Below, piece by piece: positions 1 through 12,900 of a stretch of 64,000 nucleotides of DNA (positions within the stretch are counted from its first letter, which is position 1; every line of letters starts with the position of its first letter). This DNA is from Meghimatium bilineatum (Eukaryota; Mollusca; Gastropoda; Stylommatophora; Philomycidae): contig CM067311.1 of assembly GCA_034231615.1 (NCBI GenBank), positions 26,998,015-27,062,014 on the forward strand. The letters are read 5' to 3'. The notes below the pieces were generated by a model. That model was not told where the DNA came from, ran no database searches, and worked only from the letters and a program-made list of their open reading frames with translations. Position numbers and translations under genes: made by a program.

Positions 1-112
1 GTGCCTCTATGATGGGTCTAAGCCATAGGAAAAAGAGTGCTGTCAGTTTCCTCCTCTCAAGTGCTGCATAGTACATCTCTGGCTCCCTCCCAGCCACAGG
101 GGGTGCATACAT
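1..112 (-). other. short open frame running off the left edge, unrecognised
   Basis: Reading leftward, an ATG at 112-110 opens 37 codons without a stop to the window edge. A TGA at 121-119 lies in the same frame just upstream, so the frame either starts at this ATG or enters by splicing. The translation starts MYAPPVAGREPEMYY, continues with a basic ERRK stretch, then a hydrophobic TALFFLWL segment and RPIIEA. Composition is balanced and codon use looks unlike the array. I recognise no domain. It could be an exon fragment, a relic of a mobile element, or chance: 37 codons is not significant alone. Confidence 0.2.
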
Positions 113-299
113 ATATATTCAGGCAAACATGAAACACATTTCAACAACAAAATAAATGCACAATTGTATAGATGACGTACCATGAAGCTTCTCTAAGAAG
201 ATAACCTCAATATAATGGCATATCATCCCCTAAGGTTTTCTGTTGCATGGGTGGTTTGTCTAGTGGGCCATTGGTGAGACCCACAGACGCAACCACATG
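1..299. other. single-copy left flank of the array
   Basis: This stretch has mixed base composition, with runs such as CTCCCTCCCAGCCACAGGGG, and none of the array monomers. It is the only non-repetitive DNA in the window. Two minus-strand open frames touch it (1-112 and 207-404). Between them, 113-206 holds nothing I can identify. Composition changes sharply near position 300, where A+T-rich sequence begins. I do not recognise the sequence as a known element. It looks like ordinary eukaryotic intergenic, intronic or 3'-flanking DNA. Confidence 0.7.
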
Positions 300-404
300 C
301 ATATTTCCTTTTTCTAAATCATCTAAATAATTTAATATTCTATCACATATATCAATAATTTCATGATTTGGACTTTTTTCATGACAAATATATTTTATTT
401 TTTT
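207..404 (-). pseudogene. 65-codon frame crossing the flank/array boundary, possible diverged repeat-protein end
   Basis: The minus-strand frame follows a TAG at 407-405 and ends at a TGA at 209-207, giving 65 residues. The first part is A+T-rich: KKIKYICHEKSPNHE, then IIDICDRILNYLDDLEKGN. The second part, from an ATG at 302-300 (MHVVASVGLTNGPLDKPP and on to DDMPLY), is encoded by mixed-composition DNA. The first part resembles a diverged array unit: KYI(C/S), an acidic residue, (I/L)D, a hydrophobic run, then a charged (D)LEKGN/FEKEN end. It is offset by one base from the frame of the tail at 418-585, with the shift possible in the seven-A run next to its TAG. It may be the remnant of the original protein end, or an accidental open frame. 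No homologue is recognised. Confidence 0.25.
394..399 (-). promoter_or_regulatory. candidate polyadenylation hexamer AATAAA
   Basis: AATAAA reads on the minus strand about 19 bases after the TAA (420-418) of the repeat-tail frame. This is the right order and roughly the right spacing for a 3' end of a minus-strand transcript. In sequence this rich in A and T the hexamer is expected often by chance, so it is only a weak pointer. Confidence 0.2.
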
Positions 405-417
405 CTACATTAATTAT

Positions 418-585
418 TTAATTTAATCTTTTTTCTAAATCTTCTGGGACTTTCTTTTTCTTCGTTTTAATGGAGCTAGAATTTTTATATTCTTCACAGA
501 TATTTAAATTCAAATTATTTTCTTTTTCAAACTTTTCAACACATTTCATAAATGTATCTAGTTTATCACAAGAAATATAGTTTTT
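418..585 (-). pseudogene. last repeat unit continuing in frame into a unique C-terminal-like tail
   Basis: The frame runs 55 codons from just after a TGA (588-586) to a TAA (420-418). It opens with a full repeat unit (NYISCDKLDTFMKCVEKF, then EKEN) in the frame that gives this peptide in every monomer. It then leaves the repeat without a break into a unique tail: NLNLNICEEYKNSSSIK, a basic TKKKKV patch that resembles a nuclear-localisation-type cluster, and PEDLEKRLN. Array DNA flowing in frame into unique sequence and a stop is what the C-terminus of a repeat protein would look like. Upstream (to the right) the frame is broken by one base: the last-but-one monomer spacing is 65 bp rather than 66. 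No ATG precedes the unit. I infer the relic, or a mis-assembled end, of a minus-strand gene. An unbroken modern gene is not visible. Confidence 0.45.
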
Positions 586-860
586 TCATTTTCAAATTTT
601 TCAACATATTTCAAAAATGTATCTACTTTATCACTAGAAATATATTTTTTGATTTTCTTTTCCAAACTTTTCAGCACATCTCATAAATGTATCTACCGGT
701 AGATTATCACTAGAAATATATTTTTTCATTTTCTTCTTCAAACTTTTCAACACTTTCATAAATGTATATAGTTTATCAATAGAAATATATTTTTTAAATT
801 TTCTTTTCCAAACTTTTCAACACATTTCATAAATGTATCTACCGGTAGATTATCACTAGA
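520..860. repeat. diverged boundary monomers at the left end of the array
   Basis: The first few monomers carry private changes not seen in the interior: TCACAAGAAATATAG near 566, CAAAAATG near 613, TCAGCAC near 671 and CACTTTCAT near 751. Higher divergence at the edge than in the centre is the usual outcome when unequal exchange homogenises the interior of a satellite but not its ends. This side is therefore probably the true end of the array rather than an assembly cut. Confidence 0.6.
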
Positions 861-3800
861 AATATATCTTTTCATTTTCTTTTTGAATCTTTTCAACACA
901 TTTCATAAATGTATCTAGTTTATCATTAGAAATATATTTTTATTTAATTTCAAACTTTCAACACATTTCATAAATGTATCTAGTTTATCATTAGAAATAT
1001 ATTTTTTTGATTTTCAAACTTTTCAACACATTTCATAAATGTATCTAATTTATCATTAGAAAAATATTTCTTTGATTTGGAAACTTTTCAACACATCTCA
1101 TAAATGTATCTTCCGGTAGTTTATCACTAGAAATATATATTTTGATTTTCTTTTTCAAACATTTCATCACATTTCATAAATGGATCTATTTTATAATTTT
1201 TTTTGGTTTTGATTTTGAAACTTTTCAGGACATCTCATAAATGTATCTACCGGTAGTTTTCCACTAGAAGTATATTTTTTTATTTTCTTTTTAAAACTTA
1301 TCAACCCATTTCATAAATGTATCTAGTTTATCATAAGAAATTTATTTTTTGTTTTTCTTGTTCAAACTTTTCAACATATTCCATAAATGTATCTAGTTTA
1401 TCACTAGAAATATATTTTTTGATTTTATTTTTCAATCTTTTCAACACATTTCATAAATGTATCTAGTTTATCATTAAAAATATTTTTTTTTTAAATTTAA
1501 AACTTTTCAACACATTTAATAAATGTATCTAGTTTATCACTAGAAATATATTTTTTAATTTTCTTTTTCAATCTTTTCAACACATTTCATAAATGTATCT
1601 AGTTTATCACTAGAAATATATTTTTTAATTTTCTTTTTCAAACTTTTCAAAAAATTTCATAAATGTATCTAGTTTATCACTAGAAATATATTTTTTGATT
1701 TTCTTTTTCAAACCTTTCAACATATTTCATAAATGTATCTAGTTTATCACTAGAAATATATCTTTTCATTTTCTTTTTCAAACTTTTTAACACATTTCAT
1801 AAATGTATATAGTTTATCATTAGAAATATATTTTTTTTTCTTGTTCAAATCTTTCTACATATTTCATAAATGTATCTAGTTTATCACTAGAAATATATTT
1901 TTAATTTTCTTTTCCACACTTTTCAACACATTTCATAAATGTATCTAGTTTATCATTATAAATAATTTTTTTGATTTTCAAACTTTTCAACACATTTCAT
2001 AAGTGTATATAGTTTATCAATAGAAATTTATTTTTTGATTTTCTTGTTGAAACTTTTCAACACATTTCATAAATGTATCTAGTTTATCATTAGAAATATA
2101 TATTTTTTTAAATTTCAAACTTTTCAACACATTTCATAAATGTATCTAGTTTATCATTAGAAATATATTTTTTTGATTTTCAAACTTTTCAACACATTTC
2201 ATAAATGTATCTAGTTTATCATTAGAAATATATTTTTTTGATTTTCAAACTTTTCAACACATCTCATAAATGTATCTACCGGTAGTTTATCATTAGAAAT
2301 ACATTTTTTTTATTTTCTTTTTCAATATTTTCAACACATCTCATAAATGTATCTACCTGTAGATGATCACTAGAAATATATCTTTTTATATTCTTTTCAA
2401 ACTTTTCAACACATTTCATAAATGTATCTAGTTTATCAACAGAAATATATTTTTTTTATTTTCTTGTTGAAACTTTTCAACACATTTCATAAATGTATCT
2501 AGTTTATCATTAGAAATATATATTTTTTAAAATTTCAAACTTTTCAACACATTTCATAAATGTATCTAGTTTATCATTAGAAATATATTTTTTTGATTTT
2601 CAAACTTTTCAACACATTTCATAAATGTATATAGTTTATCATTACAAATATATTTTTTTGATTTTCAAACTTTTCAACACATCTCATAAATGTATCTACC
2701 GGTAGTTTATCATTAGAAATATATTTTTTTTATTTTCTTTTTCAAACTTTTTAACACATCTCATAAATGTATCTACCGGTAGAGTATCACTAGAAATAGA
2801 TTTTTTAATTTTCTTTTTCAATATTTTCAACACATCTCATAAATGTATCTACCTGTAGATGATCACTAGAAATATATCTTTTTATTTTCTTTTCAAACTT
2901 TTCAACACATCTCATAAATGTATCTAGTTTATCATTAGAAATATATTTTTTTGATTTTCAAACTTTTCTACACATTTCATAAGTGTATATAGTTTATCAA
3001 TAGAAATTAATTTTTTGATTTTCTTTATGAAATTTTTCAACACATTTCATAAATGTATCTAGTTTATCATTACAAATATATTTTTTTGATTTTCAAACTT
3101 TTCAACACATCTCATAAATGTATCTAGTTTATCAATAGAAGTTATTTTTTTGATTTTCAAACTTTTCAACACATTTCATAAGTGTATATAGTTTATCAAT
3201 AGAAGTTATTTTTTTTATTTTCTTTTTGAAATTTTTCAACACATTTCATAAATGTATCTAGTTTTTATCATTAGAAATATATTTTTTTGATTATTAAACT
3301 TTTCAACACATTTCATAAATGTATCTAGTTTATCACTAGAAATATATTTTTTTGATTTTCAAACTTTTCAACACATTTCATAAATGTATCTAGTTTATCA
3401 TTAGAAATATATTGTTTTGATTTTGAAACTTTTCAACATATCTCATAAATGTATCTTCCTGTAGTTTATCATTAGAAATATATTTTTTTATTTTCTTGTT
3501 CAATCTTTTCAACACATCTCATAAATGTATCTACCGGTAGATTATAAATAGAAATATATCTTTTCATTTTCTTTTCCAAACTTTTCAACACATTTCATAA
3601 ATGTATCTACTGGTAGATTATAACTAGAAATATATCTTTTCATTTTCTTTTTCAAACTTTTAAACACATTTCATAAATGTATATAGTTTATCATTAGAAA
3701 TATATTTTACTTTATTTTCTTTTTCAAACTTTTCAACACATTTCATAAATGTATCTAGTTTATCATTAGAAATATATTTTTTTGATTTTCAAACTTTTCT

Positions 3801-5548
3801 ACACATTTCATAAGTGTATATAGTTTATCAATAGAAATTAATTTTTTGATTTTCTTTATGAAATTTTTCAACACATTTCATAAATGTATCTAGTTTATCA
3901 TTACAAATATATTTTTTTGATTTTCAAACTTTTCAACACATCTCATAAATGTATATAGTTTATCATTAGAAATATATTTTTTAATTTTCTTGTTCAATCT
4001 TTTCAACACATCTCATAAATGTATCTACCGGTAGATTATAAATAGAAATATATCTTTTCATTTTCTTTTCCAAACTTTTCAACACATTTCATAAATGTAT
4101 CTACTGGTAGATTATAACTAGAAATATATCTTTTCATTTTCTTTTTCAAACTTTTAAACACATTTCATAAATGTATATAGTTTATCATTAGAAATATATT
4201 TTACTTTATTTTCTTTTTCAAACTTTTCAACACATTTCATAAATGTATCTAGTTTATCATTAGAAATATATTTTTTTGATTTTCAAACTTTTCTACACAT
4301 TTCATAAGTGTATATAGTTTATCAATAGAAATTAATTTTTTGATTTTCTTTATGAAATTTTTCAACACATTTCATAAATGTATCTAGTTTTTATCATTAG
4401 AAATATATTTTTTTGATTTTGAAACTTTTCAACACATTTCATAAATGTATCTAGTTTATCACTAGAAATATATTTTTTTGATTTTCAAACTTTTCAACAT
4501 ATCGCATAAATGTATCTTCCGGTAGTTTATCATTAGAAATATATTTTTTTATTTACTTTTTCAATCTTTTCAACACATCTCATAAATGTATAAAGTTTAT
4601 CATTAAAAATATTTTTTATTTATTTTCTTTTCCAAACTTTTCAACACATTTCATAAATGTATCTACCAGTAGATTATAACTAGATATACACCTTTTCATT
4701 TTCTTTTTCAAACTTTTCAACACATCTCATAAATGTATATAGTTTATCATTAGAAATATAATTTTTGTTGTCTTGTTCAAACTTTTCAACATATTTCATA
4801 AATGTATCAAGTTTATCACTAGAAATATATTTTTTTATTTTCTTTTCCAAACTTTTCAACACATTTCATAAATGTATATACCTGTAGATGATCACTAGAA
4901 ATATATCTTTTTATTTTCACTTTCAAACTTTTCAACACATTTCATAAGTGTATATAGTTTATCAATAGAAATTAATTTTTTTTATTTTCTTTTTGAAATT
5001 TTTCAACACATTTCATAAATGTATCTAGTTTTTATCATTAGAAATATATTTTTTTGATTTTGAAACTTTTCAACATATCTCATAAATGTATCTTCCGGTA
5101 GTTTATCATTAGAAATATATTTTTTTATTTTCTTTTTCAATCATTTCAACACATCTCATAAATGTATCTACCAGTAGATTATAACTAGAAATATATCTTT
5201 TCATTTTCTTTTTCAAACTTTTCAACACATTTCATAAATGTATATAGTTTATCATTAAAAATATTTTTTATTTATTTTCTTTTCCAAACTTTTCAACACA
5301 TTTCATAAATGCATCTACTGGTAGATTATAACTAGAAATATATCTTTTCATTTTCTTTTTCAAACTTTTCAACACATTTCATAAATGTATATAGTTTATC
5401 ATTATAAATATATTTTTTTTATTTTCTTTTTCAAACTTTTCAACAAATCTCATAAATGTATATAGTTTATCATTAGAAATATATTTTTTTTATTTTCTTG
5501 TTCAAACTTTTCAACATATTTCATAAATGTATCAAGTTTATCACTAGA
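861..5548. repeat. HOR family 1, unit 1 (about 4688 bp, fullest copy)
   Basis: The unit is recognised by private monomers in fixed order: CTTTTTGAATC (GAATC at 885), a TTTATTTAATTTC spacer, CAGGACATC (at 1226), and CTAGATATACACC (4679-4691). The same order returns 4688 bp later: GAATC at 5573 and CAGGACATC at 5914. It mixes all three monomer length classes. An internal stretch around 3480-3780 is repeated around 3980-4260, showing a smaller duplication inside the unit. Confidence 0.8.
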
Positions 5549-8500
5549 AATATATCTTTTCATTTTCTTTTTGAATCTTTTCAACACATTTCATAAATGT
5601 ATCTAGTTTATCATTAGAAATATATTTTTATTTAATTTCAAACTTTCAACACATTTCATAAATGTATCTAGTTTATCATTAGAAATATATTTTTTTGATT
5701 TTCAAACTTTTCAACACATTTCATAAATGTATCTAATTTATCATTAGAAAAATATTTCTTTGATTTGGAAACTTTTCAACACATCTCATAAATGTATCTT
5801 CCGGTAGTTTATCACTAGAAATATATATTTTGATTTTCTTTTTCAAACATTTCATCACATTTCATAAATGGATCTATTTTATAATTTTTTTTGGTTTTGA
5901 TTTTGAAACTTTTCAGGACATCTCATAAATGTATCTACCGGTAGTTTTCCACTAGAAGTATATTTTTTTATTTTCTTTTTAAAACTTATCAACCCATTTC
6001 ATAAATGTATCTAGTTTATCATAAGAAATTTATTTTTTGTTTTTCTTGTTCAAACTTTTCAACATATTCCATAAATGTATCTAGTTTATCACTAGAAATA
6101 TATTTTTTGATTTTATTTTTCAATCTTTTCAACACATTTCATAAATGTATCTAGTTTATCATTAAAAATATTTTTTTTTTAAATTTAAAACTTTTCAACA
6201 CATTTAATAAATGTATCTAGTTTATCACTAGAAATATATTTTTTAATTTTCTTTTTCAATCTTTTCAACACATTTCATAAATGTATCTAGTTTATCACTA
6301 GAAATATATTTTTTAATTTTCTTTTTCAAACTTTTCAACAAATTTCATAAATGTATCTAGTTTATCACTAGAAATATATTTTTTGATTTTCTTTTTCAAA
6401 CCTTTCAACATATTTCATAAATGTATCTAGTTTATCACTAGAAATATATCTTTTCATTTTCTTTTTCAAACTTTTTAACACATTTCATAAATGTATATAG
6501 TTTATCATTAGAAATATATTTTTTTTTCTTGTTCAAATCTTTCTACATATTTCATAAATGTATCTAGTTTATCACTAGAAATATATTTTTAATTTTCTTT
6601 TCCACACTTTTCAACACATTTCATAAATGTATCTAGTTTATCATTATAAATAATTTTTTTGATTTTCAAACTTTTCAACACATTTCATAAGTGTATATAG
6701 TTTATCAATAGAAATTTATTTTTTGATTTTCTTGTTGAAACTTTTCAACACATTTCATAAATGTATCTAGTTTATCATTAGAAATATATATTTTTTTAAA
6801 TTTCAAACTTTTCAACACATTTCATAAATGTATCTAGTTTATCATTAGAAATATATTTTTTTGATTTTCAAACTTTTCAACACATTTCATAAATGTATCT
6901 AGTTTATCATTAGAAATATATTTTTTTGATTTTCAAACTTTTCAACACATCTCATAAATGTATCTACCGGTAGTTTATCATTAGAAATACATTTTTTTAA
7001 TTTTCTTTTTCAATATTTTCAACACATCTCATAAATGTATCTACCTGTAGATGATCACTAGAAATATATCTTTTTATATTCTTTTCAAACTTTTCAACAC
7101 ATTTCATAAATGTATCTAGTTTATCAACAGAAATATATTTTTTTTATTTTCTTGTTGAAACTTTTCAACACATTTCATAAATGTATCTAGTTTATCATTA
7201 GAAATATATATTTTTTAAAATTTCAAACTTTTCAACACATTTCATAAATGTATCTAGTTTATCATTAGAAATATATTTTTTTGATTTTCAAACTTTTCAA
7301 CACATTTCATAAATGTATATAGTTTATCATTACAAATATATTTTTTTGATTTTCAAACTTTTCAACACATCTCATAAATGTATCTACCGGTAGTTTATCA
7401 TTAGAAATATATTTTTTTTATTTTCTTTTTCAAACTTTTTAACACATCTCATAAATGTATCTACCGGTAGAGTATCACTAGAAATAGATTTTTTAATTTT
7501 CTTTTTCAATATTTTCAACACATCTCATAAATGTATCTACCTGTAGATGATCACTAGAAATATATCTTTTTATTTTCTTTTCAAACTTTTCAACACATCT
7601 CATAAATGTATCTAGTTTATCATTAGAAATATATTTTTTTGATTTTCAAACTTTTCTACACATTTCATAAGTGTATATAGTTTATCAATAGAAATTAATT
7701 TTTTGATTTTCTTTATGAAATTTTTCAACACATTTCATAAATGTATCTAGTTTATCATTACAAATATATTTTTTTGATTTTCAAACTTTTCAACACATCT
7801 CATAAATGTATCTAGTTTATCAATAGAAGTTATTTTTTTGATTTTCAAACTTTTCAACACATTTCATAAGTGTATATAGTTTATCAATAGAAGTTATTTT
7901 TTTTATTTTCTTTTTGAAATTTTTCAACACATTTCATAAATGTATCTAGTTTTTATCATTAGAAATATATTTTTTTGATTATTAAACTTTTCAACACATT
8001 TCATAAATGTATCTAGTTTATCACTAGAAATATATTTTTTTGATTTTCAAACTTTTCAACACATTTCATAAATGTATCTAGTTTATCATTAGAAATATAT
8101 TGTTTTGATTTTGAAACTTTTCAACATATCTCATAAATGTATCTTCCTGTAGTTTATCATTAGAAATATATTTTTTTATTTTCTTGTTCAATCTTTTCAA
8201 CACATCTCATAAATGTATCTACCGGTAGATTATAAATAGAAATATATCTTTTCATTTTCTTTTCCAAACTTTTCAACACATTTCATAAATGTATCTACTG
8301 GTAGATTATAACTAGAAATATATCTTTTCATTTTCTTTTTCAAACTTTTAAACACATTTCATAAATGTATATAGTTTATCATTAGAAATATATTTTACTT
8401 TATTTTCTTTTTCAAACTTTTCAACACATTTCATAAATGTATCTAGTTTATCATTAGAAATATATTTTTTTGATTTTCAAACTTTTCTACACATTTCATA

Positions 8501-9960
8501 AGTGTATATATGATTTTCTTTATGAAATTTTTCAACACATTTCATAAATGTATCTAGTTTATCATTACAAATATATTTTTTTGATTTTCAAACTTTTCAA
8601 CACATCTCATAAATGTATATAGTTTATCATTAGAAATATATTTTTTTAATTTCTTGTTCAAACTTTTCAACACATTTCATAAGTGTATATAGTTTATCAA
8701 TAGAAGTTATTTTTTTTTTTCGTTTTCAAATTTTTCAACACATTTCATAAATGTATCTAGTTTTTATCATTAGAAATATATTTTTTTGATTTTGAAACTT
8801 TTCAACACATTTCATAAATGTATCTAGTTTATCACTAGAAATATATTTTTTTGATTTTCAAACTTTTCAACATATCGCATAAATGTATCTTCCGGTAGTT
8901 TATCATTAGAAATATATTTTTTTATTTACTTTTTCAATCTTTTCAACACATCTCATAAATGTATAAAGTTTATCATTAAAAATATTTTTTATTTATTTTC
9001 TTTTCCAAACTTTTCAACACATTTCATAAATGTATCTACCAGTAGATTATAACTAGATATACACCTTTTCATTTTCTTTTTCAAACTTTTCAACACATCT
9101 CATAAATGTATATAGTTTATCATTAGAAATATAATTTTTGTTGTCTTGTTCAAACTTTTCAACATATTTCATAAATGTATCAAGTTTATCACTAGAAATA
9201 TATTTTTTTATTTTCTTTTCCAAACTTTTCAACACATTTCATAAATGTATATACCTGTAGATGATCACTAGAAATATATCTTTTTATTTTCACTTTCAAA
9301 CTTTTCAACACATTTCATAAGTGTATATAGTTTATCAATAGAAATTAATTTTTTTTTATTTTCTTTTTGAAATTTTTCAACACATTTCATAAATGTATCT
9401 AGTTTTTATCATTAGAAATATATTTTTTTGATTTTGAAACTTTTCAACATATCTCATAAATGTATCTTCCGGTAGTTTATCATTAGAAATATATTTTTTT
9501 ATTTTCTTTTTCAATCATTTCAACACATCTCATAAATGTATCTACCAGTAGATTATAACTAGAAATATATCTTTTCATTTTCTTTTTCAAACTTTTCAAC
9601 ACATTTCATAAATGTATATAGTTTATCATTAAAAATATTTTTTATTTATTTTCTTTTCCAAACTTTTCAACACATTTCATAAATGCATCTACTGGTAGAT
9701 TATAACTAGAAATATATCTTTTCATTTTCTTTTTCAAACTTTTCAACACATTTCATAAATGTATATAGTTTATCATTATAAATATATTTTTTTTATTTTC
9801 TTTTTCAAACTTTTCAACAAATCTCATAAATGTATCTACAGGTAGTTTATCATTAGAAATATATTGTTTTATTTTCTTTTTCACACTTTTCAACACATCT
9901 CATAAATGTATATAGTTTATCATTAGAAATATATTTTTTTTATTTTCTTGTTCAAACTTT
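5549..9960. repeat. HOR family 1, unit 2
   Basis: This unit is nearly identical to unit 1 through most of its length, with markers at 5573, 5914 and 9053. It has its own deletion at about 8508, where AAGTGTATATA runs directly into TGATTTTC. About two dozen bases present in unit 1 at the matching place are missing. The unit ends near 9960 inside a TTCAAACTTTTCAACAC shared by most monomers, which is where it recombined with the next unit. Confidence 0.75.
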
Positions 9961-12900
9961 TCAACACATTTCATAAATGTATCTAATTTATCATTAGAAA
10001 AATATTTCTTTGATTTGGAAACTTTTCAACACATCTCATAAATGTATCTTCCGGTAGTTTATCACTAGAAATATATATTTTGATTTTCTTTTTCAAACAT
10101 TTCATCACATTTCATAAATGGATCTATTTTATAATTTTTTTTGGTTTTGATTTTGAAACTTTTCAGGACATCTCATAAATGTATCTACCGGTAGTTTTCC
10201 ACTAGAAGTATATTTTTTTATTTTCTTTTTAAAACTTATCAACCCATTTCATAAATGTATCTAGTTTATCATAAGAAATTTATTTTTTGTTTTTCTTGTT
10301 CAAACTTTTCAACATATTCCATAAATGTATCTAGTTTATCACTAGAAATATATTTTTTGATTTTATTTTTCAATCTTTTCAACACATTTCATAAATGTAT
10401 CTAGTTTATCATTAAAAATATTTTTTTTTTAAATTTAAAACTTTTCAACACATTTAATAAATGTATCTAGTTTATCACTAGAAATATATTTTTTAATTTT
10501 CTTTTTCAATCTTTTCAACACATTTCATAAATGTATCTAGTTTATCACTTGAAATATATTTTTTAATTTTCTTTTTCAAACTTTTCAACAAATTTCATAA
10601 ATGTATCTAGTTTATCACTAGAAATATATTTTTTGATTTTCTTTTTCAAACCTTTCAACATATTTCATAAATGTATCTAGTTTATCACTAGAAATATATC
10701 TTTTCATTTTCTTTTTCAAACTTTTTAACACATTTCATAAATGTATATAGTTTATCATTAGAAATATATTTTTTTTTCTTGTTCAAATCTTTCTACATAT
10801 TTCATAAATGTATCTAGTTTATCACTAGAAATATATTTTTAATTTTCTTTTCCACACTTTTCAACACATTTCATAAATGTATCTAGTTTATCATTATAAA
10901 TAATTTTTTTGATTTTCAAACTTTTCAACACATTTCATAAGTGTATATAGTTTATCAATAGAAATTTATTTTTTGATTTTCTTGTTGAAACTTTTCAACA
11001 CATTTCATAAATGTATCTAGTTTATCATTAGAAATATATATTTTTTTAAATTTCAAACTTTTCAACACATTTCATAAATGTATCTAGTTTATCATTAGAA
11101 ATATATTTTTTTGATTTTCAAACTTTTCAACACATTTCATAAATGTATCTAGTTTATCATTAGAAATATATTTTTTTGATTTTCAAACTTTTCAACACAT
11201 CTCATAAATGTATCTACCGGTAGTTTATCATTAGAAATACATTTTTTTTATTTTCTTTTTCAATATTTTCAACACATCTCATAAATGTATCTACCTGTAG
11301 ATGATCACTAGAAATATATCTTTTTATATTCTTTTCAAACTTTTCAACACATTTCATAAATGTATCTAGTTTATCAACAGAAATATATTTTTTTTATTTT
11401 CTTGTTGAAACTTTTCAACACATTTCATAAATGTATCTAGTTTATCATTAGAAATATATATTTTTTAAAATTTCAAACTTTTCAACACATTTCATAAATG
11501 TATCTAGTTTATCATTAGAAATATATTTTTTTGATTTTCAAACTTTTCAACACATTTCATAAATGTATATAGTTTATCATTACAAATATATTTTTTTGAT
11601 TTTCAAACTTTTCAACACATCTCATAAATGTATCTACCGGTAGTTTATCATTAGAAATATATTTTTTTTATTTTCTTTTTCAAACTTTTTAACACATCTC
11701 ATAAATGTATCTACCGGTAGAGTATCACTAGAAATAGATTTTTTAATTTTCTTTTTCAATATTTTCAACACATCTCATAAATGTATCTACCTGTAGATGA
11801 TCACTAGAAATATATCTTTTTATTTTCTTTTCAAACTTTTCAACACATCTCATAAATGTATCTAGTTTATCATTAGAAATATATTTTTTTGATTTTCAAA
11901 CTTTTCTACACATTTCATAAGTGTATATAGTTTATCAATAGAAATTAATTTTTTGATTTTCTTTATGAAATTTTTCAACACATTTCATAAATGTATCTAG
12001 TTTATCATTACAAATATATTTTTTTGATTTTCAAACTTTTCAACACATCTCATAAATGTATCTAGTTTATCAATAGAAGTTATTTTTTTGATTTTCAAAC
12101 TTTTCAACACATTTCATAAGTGTATATAGTTTATCAATAGAAGTTATTTTTTTTATTTTCTTTTTGAAATTTTTCAACACATTTCATAAATGTATCTAGT
12201 TTTTATCATTAGAAATATATTTTTTTGATTATTAAACTTTTCAACACATTTCATAAATGTATCTAGTTTATCACTAGAAATATATTTTTTTGATTTTCAA
12301 ACTTTTCAACACATTTCATAAATGTATCTAGTTTATCATTAGAAATATATTGTTTTGATTTTGAAACTTTTCAACATATCTCATAAATGTATCTTCCTGT
12401 AGTTTATCATTAGAAATATATTTTTTTATTTTCTTGTTCAATCTTTTCAACACATCTCATAAATGTATCTACCGGTAGATTATAAATAGAAATATATCTT
12501 TTCATTTTCTTTTCCAAACTTTTCAACACATTTCATAAATGTATCTACTGGTAGATTATAACTAGAAATATATCTTTTCATTTTCTTTTTCAAACTTTTA
12601 AACACATTTCATAAATGTATATAGTTTATCATTAGAAATATATTTTACTTTATTTTCTTTTTCAAACTTTTCAACACATTTCATAAATGTATCTAGTTTA
12701 TCATTAGAAATATATTTTTTTGATTTTCAAACTTTTCTACACATTTCATAAGTGTATATAGTTTATCAATAGAAATTAATTTTTTGATTTTCTTTATGAA
12801 ATTTTTCAACACATTTCATAAATGTATCTAGTTTATCATTACAAATATATTTTTTTGATTTTCAAACTTTTCAACACATCTCATAAATGTATATAGTTTA

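Noticed and set aside
1..112. Transposase fragment
   Set aside because: The ERRK plus hydrophobic segment is suggestive, but 37 codons with no catalytic motif, terminal inverted repeat or target duplication do not support a call.
151..156. Plus-strand AATAAA as a polyadenylation signal
   Set aside because: No plus-strand coding frame leads into it, and a single hexamer is not evidence.
4680..4862. 60-codon minus-strand frames as bacterial-type small genes (also at 9053, 13327, 13909, 16967, 18939, 22378, 26850, 29980)
   Set aside because: They start with GTG in the off-register frame, have no ribosome-binding site, and are identical because the DNA block is duplicated. They begin and end where monomer length breaks the register.
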